Of a stretch of 26,512 nt of DNA, positions 10,939-20,203 are shown in pieces. The translations under genes and the position numbers were made by a program. This DNA is from Podila epigama (taxonomy: Eukaryota; Mortierellomycota; Mortierellomycetes; Mortierellales; Mortierellaceae): assembly GCA_015679605.1 (NCBI GenBank), contig JAAAVE010000016.1:14125-40636 (forward strand), read 5' to 3'. The notes below the pieces were generated by a model. The model worked only from the letters and a program-made list of their open reading frames with translations, searched no databases and had not been told where the DNA came from. The stretch's first letter is position 1. Every line of letters begins with the position of its first letter.

Positions 10939-13782
10939 ATGCACGAGATTGTCACCTTGCAGTTTGGCCAGTATGCCAACTTTGTTGGCACTCACTTCTG
11001 GAACACACAGGTAAGCAATCCAAGGGAATGGTGTTTTCTCTATTTCAGCAAATAAAAATAACCCCCAGTACAATAAACAAGAGTGAAAGCGCTCAGCAGA
11101 GGTGAGCATCACGACTGAGCTTAACAAAGCGGCACCATTCTGTTGTTATACCTCGCGTTAGGAAGCCCACTTCAATTACCAGCAGGTTGGTGAAGAGGAA
11201 GAGCAATCTCCAGAACTTGTCAACCATGATTGCCTCTACCGCATCGGTCAGACTATCAAAGGCACCGAAACGTACACTCCCCGTGCACTTATTTTTGATC
11301 TGAAAGGTACATACAACATCTAACCCCGTTAGACTACCATTCTATGGAGTGAGCAGCGACTAGTCACTGTTATCAAATGCTCATTTGCATGTCATGTCTA
11401 CTGTTAATCTGACATAGGCGGGTTTGGGTCGATTAAAAAATACAAGCTCTACGAGTCAGAAGCAACCGAGAATTATAGCCAGACAAGCTATGACCTTTCT
11501 TGGGACCCATCCAAGATGGAAACATTTGAAGAACAGCCATACTCGCCGTCTGCGTATCAGAAACATCTTGAAGAAGAAGAAATGGGGGTATGCGCCAATG
11601 GAGCCTATTGATGACGAAGCATCGTGCGACAGACACCTGCACGCAGCTCACTCACTCTTTCATACAAAAATATACGATGTCTAGATGGCTGAAGCGGAAG
11701 GCGAGGATGACGTGGAGATGAACGAGATCAGGACCTGGTCCGACTACAACCGCGTTTATTTTCATCCAAAGTCTTTAGTCACAGCGAGTGGATATCAGCT
11801 TGGAAGCGAGTTTATGCCATTCGATGTCTACTCTTATGGAAGGAGCGCATTCATCGAGACTGAAAAGGAAAAAGAGTCCTATGATGAAAACTTGAGGCTG
11901 TTCACCGAGGAGTGCGACCAGTTACAGGTAAACCAATGCTCTTTATTTTTTTTTTGTTCTTTGTATTCTTCAAGTCAGCATGTGAGTTACTAGTCTCCAA
12001 GATGTTAACTCATTCGTTAAATGACCATCCCGCTCATCCATCTCAGGGATTCCAAGTACTGGCAGATGTTCTCGATGGATGGGGAGGCTTTGCAACCAGC
12101 TACCTTGAACAGCTCAGGGAGGACTTTCCCAAGACAACGATTGTCACTTATGGCCTGAGTCACGACAAAATGGGCAAAACTTCGACCATGGTACGCCAAA
12201 ACAGCGAATGTATACGAGCCTTGATGATGATGCGTGATATCTGACATGATCTTGACCAAAAAAATCTCTTGGTAAATCTGTTAAGTAGAGAGAGAAGCAG
12301 ACAACACTCGTGAACGAAGCATTGTCCTTGACCAACCTTTCCAGACTATCTTCACTCTATATCCCTGTCAAAGCACCCACCAAACAAATGCTCGTGTCAA
12401 ATGGCTGGTCGAAATATATCCGCTTGGACGTAAGGATTATCGATGTCAGTGTTGGTATTGTTGCTATAATAGTCATTCTACGAATAGGGCATTAACAAGT
12501 ACTTGCTTTCACTTATAGCCCGCGAGTCTCTACCATACAAGTGCATTTATCTCCGCAGGTATAGACTCTGCGCTATTGCCATGCAGGTAAGACCTTTTCC
12601 ATGGAGGTATGATATCTTCAAAACGAATTGCCATGGAAAGTATGAAGCTCACCTATGCGTCTTTTGCCGCTTTAGATTGCGTTATGGCGCAACCTTGATG
12701 CCGGACCTTGTAGGCTCTCTTAATTGGCGAAATATTACCAACATTGGCACACTCTCTATTGGACTGCCCTTTCCCTTTGGTGGACCAAAATTGACAAGCC
12801 TCGTGGGAAAACTGTCACCTCTATTCGATCTGTCAACGCAAAAGACCGACATTGTAATAGCCTTTATTTGCACCGCCATTGTCCTGACCTTCATTGTTCG
12901 GTGGTTGAATTAGCTTACTCATTGTTCATTTTTTGCCTCTTTCTCTTTCTCTCTCGTCGAACTGTATTGTTACTAATAGGACGACCAAGTGTTTTCGCAG
13001 TCTGTGGTACTTCGTGGATTACAACCAAACCAGTTTGCACGTTATGCTCAAGGGTAAATTGACAAAGACAAATGTGTCGGGCAAGTCTACTTGATATCAT
13101 CCAGTGCCTAACAGTCGAACACACATTATCCAATGTGCCTTCCGTTTTGCCTATAATAGCACTCAAAGAACTCCACGTGAGGTAGTGGATGAGCTCTTGG
13201 ACACTCTGCCAGTCGGAAAGTCGCTAGGTGACATGAAGTATGTCAAAAGCCAGCCATTCATCTATTTAAGCCTTTGTCTCTATATCTTTTAGTTTTTTTT
13301 TTCGAAGAAGGTTAACTTGTTTGATAACTACAACCATACTCTATTTCTTGTTCTATTGAATCACTTAGGACGCAGACGGCATTCAAGTACCTAGTGCCAA
13401 CATCATTTCCAAGATTCTTTCAGAACCTAACAGCAGAGGGTCATACGACTGTGGACCCACACGCACCTAATCTACGTGAGGACGGTACAAGCAAAGGTAA
13501 CGTTATTTTTTAGGCGATATAAAAGTCGAACATCGAAGGCGAGACTGACATATTTCTCCCTCTCTTGTTGCGGAAAAACTAGTCGAGCATGTACCAACGA
13601 TTACGCGCCTGGCCGTTTCAACCACAACCCGCTGGCACCTTGAGACCCTGTCAGACTCTGTCAAGAAAATTAACTTGAAACTGCTGCCAGAGTTTGACGG
13701 ATTGCCTGGAGGAGTGAACAATGAAGAATTTGATGATACAAAAGAGCGATTGTTGGATTTGTACGATATCTACAACGAGTGA
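10939..13782 (+). CDS. DML1: Misato/DML1 tubulin-like mitochondrial distribution protein
   Basis: Twelve exons: 10939-11010, 11162-11306, 11418-11587, 11685-11927, 12047-12190, 12289-12429, 12519-12586, 12676-12853, 12980-13053, 13115-13237, 13369-13496 and 13583-13782. Every join keeps phase, giving 561 residues (human Misato has 570). The N terminus MHEIVTLQFGQYANFVGTHF is the Misato signature related to the tubulin nucleotide-binding fold. It is followed by a Misato-type block (LIFDLKGGFGSI), DVLDGWGGFATSYLEQLRED (the tubulin-like core), and YHTSAFISAGIDSALLPCR. Misato/Dml1 proteins are needed for mitochondrial distribution and fusion; yeast Dml1 affects mtDNA inheritance. They act at the mitochondrial outer membrane or cytosol. 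An acidic insert (EEEEMG/MAEAEGEDDVEMNE) spans the third intron. The start is fixed by the family N terminus. It is the most intron-dense gene in the window. Confidence 0.95.
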
Positions 13783-14134
13783 AGAAAATTTAAATACAAA
13801 TAAAAAGAAGGGTATCCTTGACCATGGACTCTCTTTCGTCTTCCTTGCGTTTTATAACATCTTCTTTCCACCATTGTGACAGAAAGTCGCGTTTATTAGG
13901 TTTGCTGAACATGACTAAAAACTACATTCAATCCATGTTCATGCCTCGTTGGAAGATATTGCGATTGTAAACTTGGACTCGAAATGCCATGGAGGGCAAC
14001 GGTATCTCTGCCAAATATCATCCTAAATGGGTCATGACGACAGGAGTGCCTGGGGGCATGTGGTGATGTTTTTTTTGGAAGTTGACACCACACATGTGTG
14101 CATATGACAACGGAATGCTCAACCAAGGCAGTTA
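13783..14134. other. Convergent 3' region between Misato/DML1 and the BLOC-1-like gene
   Basis: No gene is supported. A plus-strand AATAAA at 13799-13804 lies 17 bases after the Misato stop, and a minus-strand AATAAA lies near 13893. An open segment on the minus strand (13896-14171) has no recognisable composition or motif and is taken as 3' untranslated sequence. Confidence 0.5.
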
Positions 14135-15135
14135 TCATGACCTGAATCCCTTGGGTCCCTATGTCAACCACAAAAAATGCAAGACAAAGATTTCAGGTTA
14201 CGGGATGATTGTATATGGGACGCGTTGCCTATCGTCGACGAATAAAGTGAACGCCTGTCTATAATGTTTTTGTTGGTTACCATCTTGAGAGTTTCCAGGA
14301 CGGCCTGTAATGGCTGCAGCGCAGAGGAGGAGAGCTGCTTTTCGGCCTCTTCGACATCAGCATTCACCATCTGAACATGAGCCGCCACACTATCGACAAG
14401 AAGCTACATGGACAGCAAAAAAAAAAAAAAAAAAAATAATTACAAAGTGTCAAGAGTAATTCATCACGCGTGTCGACCATTACGGATACTAACATTCTTA
14501 CCGCGAGCTCATCGATACGCTTGTACATTTTTTCGAGCATCTCTGCACCTTCTACCAGCTCCTTTGTCTGTTGGCTCACTGCTGGCAACTGACCTTGGAT
14601 CTAATGATTTTTTTTTTGACGGTGACTTATTTTATTAATTCATTTTCGCCGCAAACATTGGATCAAGTGTGATGTCGAGTATATCGTTCAAAAGAAGAAT
14701 GTCCTTTCTGTTTTTTTTTACCTGGTGAATAACACTACGGATATCATCCATTTGTAGTGCTACAGTTTGGATCTGGTCCTGTGCGCCTCGAATCTGAATA
14801 GTGTCAGTATACGAGGAAAGAAAGAAAGAAAAAAAGACGAAATAAAATGCCTAAGAGGTCAGGACATTTTCACTCTCAACAGAGAAGGATGCAACACTTT
14901 CAACAATATCATACAATAAAAATAAGACGAGTCGTACTGCAGGTGTTGTCAGAGAATCGACACTGAATTCTTGCGCCAATTCAAGGCTCACGGCCCTAAG
15001 TTGGTCGTCCGTTGTAGAGACATGGTTTCCAGTAGTACCAATATCTTGGACGTTCTCAACACTTTCATGGGATGTTGACAATTGATCTTCTGTGTCGGCT
15101 GTTGTTGGTGCGCTGGTGATTGTATTTTCATTCAT
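14135..15135 (-). CDS. Coiled-coil protein resembling BLOC-1 subunit 4 (cappuccino)
   Basis: Exons 15135-14938, 14793-14722, 14600-14502 and 14403-14281 join in phase. The last exon is uncertain: either a GTAACC donor at 14280 splices to a short exon 14158-14135 (tail MGPKGFRS), or the frame reads on to a stop at 14164. The protein has about 170-200 residues. Residues 1-60 are Thr/Ser/Asp-rich and likely disordered. Residues about 66-160 are one long heptad-like helix, with IRGAQDQIQTVALQMDDI, KELVEGAEMLEKMYKRIDEL and LLVDSVAAHVQMVNADVEEA. The MYKRID...VNADVEEAE stretch recalls BLOC-1 subunit 4, part of an eight-subunit complex acting in endosome-to-lysosome traffic. A Snapin- or KxDL-type subunit is an alternative, because short coiled coils are hard to separate by eye. 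Confidence 0.6.
14417..14436. repeat. Poly(A) run of 20 bases within a BLOC-1-like intron
   Basis: Uninterrupted A on the plus strand. On the coding strand it is a T run about 12 bases before the acceptor of the intron 14501-14404, so it sits in the polypyrimidine-tract position. Confidence 0.85.
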
Positions 15136-15234
15136 CTTTATTCAATTCCTCGCACTGATGCGATGGCGTGCATGTGAATGTCCAAGAAAGCAATGTGTGT
15201 GGGTGTGCCAAAAAAGTGAGAAAGTGAGTGGCGG

Positions 15235-15254
15235 AAAAAAAAAAAAAAAAAAAA
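15235..15254. repeat. Poly(A) run of 20 bases in a bidirectional promoter
   Basis: Uninterrupted A on the plus strand between two divergent start codons, about 100 bases from each. Confidence 0.85.
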
Positions 15255-15288
15255 GGGAAAAGCTTTAAAAAGTAATGTAAACTTACAA

Positions 15289-15313
15289 CTCACTCACTCA
15301 CTCACTCACTCAC
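15289..15313. repeat. (ACTC)n microsatellite
   Basis: Six tandem CTCA units just upstream of the ATG at 15359. Confidence 0.85.
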
Positions 15314-15358
15314 GCATCCAACTCAATCTCGCATCAACACTCTTTTTTTTCTGCTCCA

Positions 15359-15985
15359 ATGGAAGATGACAATAAAGCCATCCTCGAGCGTGCAGCTGAT
15401 TCATGCCGCACTCTAGACGACATTCGCTGCAGACTGTATACAATCCAAAAGCAGCTAGCCAAGCACCGCATTGAATCAGACCATTCATTCCAGGACGCCT
15501 CCACCAGAGTACATTGTCGACCATAGCGATTGCGTGTGTGTGCATTGAATGAATGAAAACAAACTGTGTAAAAGTGACGAGGTAGCTCATATCCTTTTTC
15601 CTATTTATTGACTGCTACGGCTACATAGGCTGGCAAAAGCAAGGCTATGACTGCACTACTCCACGAGGCGTACACACTCCAGTTCCAGATCGCGACCTTG
15701 CTTTCTTCGACTGAAGAACCGATCCCAGAACGTCAACGGAGGCGGCCTCGGCAGACAGCTGCAACATCCATTTCGACCAACACCACGACTCTACCAGCAG
15801 AGGGACAGCAGCAGCCACAGACCATCAGCACAACACACACAGATAACAATAGCACTAGCAACAAGGCAGATGCAGAATCAATACCAGAGTCGATGGTCCA
15901 GCCTGCACAAGCAACAATTGTTGCCACCCAACAAACGTCTGACACAGCAGAAACCTCAACCAAAGATACTCCATTGGTAGTCTGA
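15359..15985 (+). CDS. Small protein of unknown function, helical N terminus and Thr/Gln-rich tail
   Basis: Two exons, 15359-15508 and 15629-15985, join in phase 0 to 168 residues. I do not recognise the family. Residues 1-75 look helical and amphipathic (ILERAADSCRTLDDIRCRLY, then KAMTALLHEAYTLQFQIATL), as in small subunits of helical-bundle complexes. A basic patch follows (ERQRRRPRQ), and then about 80 residues rich in Thr, Ser, Gln and Ala that are probably disordered. The intron donor GTACAT and acceptor CATAG are standard. The gene diverges from the BLOC-1-like gene over 223 bases and converges on the kinase gene with only 95 bases between the stop codons, so their 3' ends probably overlap. 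Confidence 0.7.
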
Positions 15986-16080
15986 TTGTGTGAATATCTT
16001 GATCGCCAATACACCAACACAGTAGATTTAAGGAAGGAATGCTTTATAAAATCATTTAATTGAACCCATGGATTTGGTCC
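15986..16080. other. Short convergent gap between the unknown gene and the kinase gene
   Basis: Only 95 bases lie between two facing stop codons, and no AATAAA is seen in the gap in either direction. A minus-strand AATAAA occurs at 15605-15610, inside the neighbouring gene's intron, so the kinase transcript may run antisense into that gene. Confidence 0.45.
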
Positions 16081-18353
16081 TCAGCGATTCGAAGCTCTGC
16101 CAATCATGCCATTGGGGATAACAGTCTTTTTGTTCCTCGGGTGGTTTGGGTTTACAGACTTTGGTGTCGAAGATGAAGGTACTGCCGTCGTTGTAAGTCC
16201 TGGTGCTCCAAGATGTGATCCCATCGTTGTACCACCTGCATTTGGCCTGTAAAATTGCTGCTGCAGATGCTGTTGCCCTTGAGCCTGGTATGGATTGTAG
16301 TATTGTTGTGGGTATTGGTACTGTAGTGGAGATGGAGAAAGATGCTGGTACGTCGATACATCGTATCCAGCGGCACTGCTGCCAGTGCTAGTTGTGATCG
16401 GGAACGGGCTTGGCGACGGTACTGGAGCCATAACATTATATCCTTGGTGCGCGTGACCAAAAGATGGTAACCCACCCATGACATGGTTGCCGCCATAATT
16501 CCTGTCCTGCGGATTTGTTGGCACATAACCTCGTGGTGGTGAAATACCCATATGATGTATAAAGACGTTAATAATCTCTTCTAGATCCTGCTGTCGGTCC
16601 TCGGGGCGTTCGCTCCATGCTTTGGTATACAATGCGTGGAACCAGTCTGGCGTACCCTCAGGACGGTGTTCTCGTGCGCCCTGTGTAAATGTTGATGGGT
16701 CCTTGAATGGGTACCGTCCGCTCATGATTTGCCAATAAATCATTCCGAGGGCAAATATATCGCAACGGACATTATACCGTGGTCTGTTCTGCTTCACCAT
16801 ACGCTCTGGTGCCATGAACTGCCACACTCCTCCAAACTGCTGGCTCGAAACGTCCAGAGTGTTATCGCGTCGTCGCCGTAATCCAAAGTCTGTAAGACGG
16901 GCCAAGTATCGTCCACCCCTGTCATTACTACTCCTGACCATGCCTGTCTCGATATTGACACCATGTGCACTTGGGAATGGTGAAGAAGGGCGACGCAAGT
17001 CAATGAGAATGTTCTTTGGGTGGAGATCACCGTGGTGGAAACCGCATTTGAAGAGATGGTCAAGACCCACGGCAATGTCCATTGCAAGGTACAGTCGATC
17101 CGCTAATGTGAGAGGCTCTGGCAAAACCTCCGGTTTGGAGAGTAGACGGACTAGGTCGCCATGTTCGTAGTACTGCATGATCATGAAACGTTCCGGTTCC
17201 GAAGGGTTGATATGAGGAGAGTCTGCTGGTTCTGATGTTGACGCAGTTCTTGTTGCAATACCATAAAATTGAGCAATGTTGTCGTGGTTTCCACAACGAG
17301 CCATCACCTCGACCTACATCAACAGAAGCAGTGGCGATATGTAAGCAAATCAGGAAGCCAGAGCAACACCATTTGAAGTATACGTGGGAAATAAAAAGTG
17401 TAAGCTCGCCTTTTTACCTCCTTGTCAAACATAATGGTCAGCTTGGCTGGAGTACTTTTGGTATCGATTAAACTTTTAAGGATCACATTGCAATTGCGTT
17501 GTTCCCAGAGGGCGCGTCTGATCTCGCCATTGCCACCCTTGGCGATCATTCGACGTTTGGGGAAATTTGAATCGTAATCAAAGTGTGGAACTGACTGCAG
17601 CGAGAAATTACTGTTCTGACCAGCATGGCCAGTTTGTGCGCCATTGTTGTTATTGCCAGGGTGGATCATGTTTAAAAAGGTTGTGAGAAAAAACTCATTG
17701 TCGCCATTGAACTGCTGCTGTTGCTGCTGTTGCTGCTGTTGCTGCTGTTGAACCTGGTTGTTCTGACCTGCATGGTTTGGTCCCACAGGGTTTATGGCCG
17801 ACATTGTCGAGGCCGAGAGTGACGAGGACGAGGACGACATGTCTTCTGAAAAAGTCAAACTCGGCATCGCTGAACCAGAGTCTGACAGCCCCTCAAACAC
17901 TGGTGACAATTGGCTTTCAGGATTACCTTGTTGTTGCTGGTACTGTTGCTGGTACTGCTGCTGCTGGTACTGTTGCTGATAAAGTTGTTGGTACTGAGTG
18001 GGAGATTGATTATGCTGAAGGTTTTGAAAGTGGGATGGGTGCTGGTGCTGTGGTTGCGACACCTGAATGGTTGCCTGTTGTTGCTTTTGAATATATTCAC
18101 TTTGCTGCAAATGTTCCGCCAAATGCTGGTCATGCTGGTGCATACCTCTGGCTTGCTGCAAAACCTGAACATGGGCTTGCAAGAGATGGAGGTGCTTCTC
18201 GGGCGGTTGGGTGGTCATGTCCATGTCCTCAGTACCGACAGAATGAGTCAGACTGGGCATGGTGTCCATGGAAAGGGACTCTGAGTTGTTGTAAAAGTTG
18301 CCATACTGATGCTGCTGCTCAGATGTCGGTGCCTGACCCGTGTACAAGGCCAT
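16081..18353 (-). CDS. Gln-rich protein kinase, tyrosine-kinase-like group
   Basis: Two exons, 18353-17418 and 17313-16081, join at FDKE/VEVM to give 722 residues. Residues 1-260 are low complexity: His/Gln-rich, YQQQ repeats (about 120-145), a Ser run, and a 13-14 residue Gln tract. The kinase domain spans about 265-565. It has a glycine loop IAKGGNGEI (270-278), the ATP-binding Lys (NVILKSL, K293), the helix-C Glu in FDKEVEVM, the catalytic loop FHHGDLHPKNILI (D408, N413), LTDFGL (D454), FMAPERM (480-482), and a GxxxWxIxSGxxPF-type F-helix segment. All catalytic residues are present, so it should be active. HGD instead of HRD, with LHPKN, fits kinases of the TKL group rather than AGC or CMK. 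The tail after 565 is Gln/Tyr/Pro-rich and ends basic. Substrates and pathway cannot be inferred. Confidence 0.92.
17712..17750 (-). repeat. CAG/CAA repeat encoding the kinase polyglutamine tract
   Basis: Mixed CAG and CAA codons give about 13 consecutive Gln in the disordered N-terminal region of the kinase. A second Gln-rich repeat, encoding YQQQ-like units, lies at about 17930-17995. Confidence 0.85.
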
Positions 18354-18855
18354 TTTATGGATGCTTCGTGCGTAACGTGTGCGTGAGAGTTTAAATAAAA
18401 TAAAGATTGAGAGATGTGGATCTCAGGACAGAAAAAGGTACAGGACAATCAGAACAAGGGGCAGTGATTGCACAGGTCTGTCCAAGATGGAAGAGTGTCG
18501 AACAATGAAAAAGAGTCGAAAAATAAAAATAAAAGAAAAAAGAAGAAAAAGACAAAAAAGGTGCACACCGCTTGCATGAACTTTTTCCTTACTGTGTGGT
18601 GAGGTTAAAAAGTTTAAAAAGGCTGTTGGGTTAAGGTGACCGCCTGATTGGATACGCTATTCCCGCCTCACACATGCGTGATATGTTGTCAAGGTATCCC
18701 CCCACCCATTCACATTCTCACATTCTCATGTATCACTTTCTTCCCTTTTTCATTCTTTCGACGACTGTCGAGTGTTGCGTAAGTGGTCTACATCTACCAG
18801 AAGAACGGAAAGAGAAGAAAAAAGAACACGAGAGATAGAGAGAGGGAGAGACATG
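18354..18855. promoter_or_regulatory. Kinase upstream region and SRA1-like 3' flank
   Basis: No gene is supported in these 502 bases. The part next to 18354 is the kinase promoter and leader. An A-rich stretch (about 18500-18560) and a CATTCTCA direct repeat (18713-18729) are the only visible structure. Confidence 0.4.
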
Positions 18856-19985
18856 CTATGACGCGTACAGGTCAATCAATCGCTTGAATCCCAAGAGCCA
18901 CTTGCCCTCGCTATCAAAGTCAGTCTGCATCAGCTTGGCATGGATGGCATGGCACTCTGTAAATGACTTTGTCGACAGCGCTATTAGGAGGGGGGAAGAG
19001 TCCAATATGTTAGAAATAACAAACAAAATTACGCCATGTTTCCTTGATAAGAGGTGTGCGATACGTAAAAGTATGAATGATGAAAAAAGAAAGGACTCCT
19101 TGCCTTGAATCATGTCGCCAAGAGGAGCAATGACTCGCTCCTTGACCGAGTTGTTATCCATCTGATCCAGCAGGGTCTGTAACCTCTTTGTCGTATCATC
19201 AAACATTCTCTTTTGAGGCGCCTATTCATGAAAAATATAAACCAAAATGCAAGACGACTCGGTAAGGAAACTTCCACAACAAAACTCCTGACAATGTTCT
19301 GCTCTCTGTATAAGCAATGAGACTTACTGAGACTTTGGCGGAACATTCCTGGATGACATTAGTCAATGCTGTCTTCATCGGTCCAAAATCATGTGCCTCC
19401 GTACCAGTATTCGATGTCTTTTTTTGAAAGATCTTTTTGTACATCAAAGTTCACAAGGACAACAGAATGTTAATCAATCTGGCAAGCAACACATAGCACT
19501 TGGCTCCCCTGAGCAGGTGATGGTGACCAAAAATAGAGATGTACCTGCGTCGGAGGATCGTTCCAGTGGTTAACAATCTCGGCTGTCCGAAAGTCGCCCT
19601 TGGTGTATGGAATCGGAGCCACGGGGTTGTCCGTACCCTTCATGGGGGGTGGCGGGAGCTTGATACCTCCAGCAGCGGGAGGAGGGCCACCAGACGTGTT
19701 CTGGGATGATGGAGGTGAGGGTGTGGACGTGCCTGAGGCGCCGAATAAGCTTGGAGGTCCACCTTGGGCTGACAAGGGCAGACCTGTGGATGGTGAAGTG
19801 GACGGACCTGGGACCTGAGGCTGTGTACCATTGACTGAGTATGCAAGAACAGAAGCGCGGTTTGACTTGCGCTGTGTGAACGTTGGGATGGTGGCCATGG
19901 GTGAATTAAAGGTACTTGTATCTACAGCATCCTCATTGTGCTGTTGCTGTTGCTGTTGCTGTTGTTGCGGTGGTGAAGAATCCAT
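18856..19985 (-). CDS. SRA1 / Sec31 C-terminal-domain protein
   Basis: Four exons: 19985-19545, 19432-19328, 19221-19104 and 18980-18856, giving 262 residues. The first two introns are GT-AG. The third appears to be GC-AG (AAG/GCAAGG donor at 19103-19102, acceptor AATAG). It restores frame as IQ/A/LSTKSF, and no GT donor nearby does. Residues 1-130 are disordered: a Gln tract, Pro/Ser/Gly-rich sequence and LPPPPMKGTDNP. HWNDPPTQ follows, then a helical domain (KTALTNVIQECSAKV, DDTTKRLQTLLDQMDNN, KERVIAPLGDMIQ, SFTECHAIHAKLM and a closing GKWLLGFKRLIDLY). This matches the SRA1 fold, shared by metazoan SRA1 protein and the C terminus of the COPII coat protein Sec31. No WD40 propeller precedes it, so it is a stand-alone protein. 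Function is unproven. The ATG at 19985 has a good context (CACAATGGAT); the longer open frame has no ATG. Confidence 0.8.
19941..19968 (-). repeat. CAA/CAG repeat encoding a Gln tract in the SRA1-like protein
   Basis: About nine consecutive Gln codons starting seven residues after the start Met. Confidence 0.8.
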
Positions 19986-20109
19986 TGTGCTAGTGAAGGA
20001 GATGATCAAAGTGTGAGATTGCCAATTGAAAAATAAAGGGTCAAAGTGATGGGGCGTTCAAATAAGCTCGCGCTCATTTTATATTTATGGCTGCACGATG
20101 CACAAGGAG

Positions 20110-20132
20110 AAAAAAAAAAAAAAAAAAAAAAA
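20110..20132. repeat. Poly(A) run of 23 bases
   Basis: Uninterrupted A on the plus strand, about 125 bases upstream of the SRA1-like start and between it and the broken-looking stretch to the right. It is the longest homopolymer in the window. Confidence 0.85.
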
Positions 20133-20203
20133 TGGACGGAGAAAGACAATCATATGCGAAACAAGTCAAATTTCATCATCTGCAAACATGATGGGGAGTT
20201 TGT

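Larger units (their letters stand above)
15136..15358. promoter_or_regulatory. Shared divergent promoter of the BLOC-1-like gene and a small unknown gene
   Basis: Two oppositely oriented start codons lie 223 bases apart. Between them are a 20-base A run (15235-15254) and an (ACTC)n microsatellite (15289-15313), the latter close to the plus-strand ATG and probably in its 5' leader. A nucleosome-depleting poly(dA:dT) tract in a bidirectional promoter is a known fungal pattern; its role here is inference. Confidence 0.5.

Noticed and set aside
13896-14171. Minus-strand open segment of about 90 codons after the BLOC-1-like gene
   Set aside because: No similarity to known proteins, poor composition, and a polyadenylation hexamer at its end. 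It fits a 3' untranslated region.
15289-15313. Tandem CTCA repeat as a CRISPR-like or regulatory array
   Set aside because: Four-base units without spacers make this a simple microsatellite.
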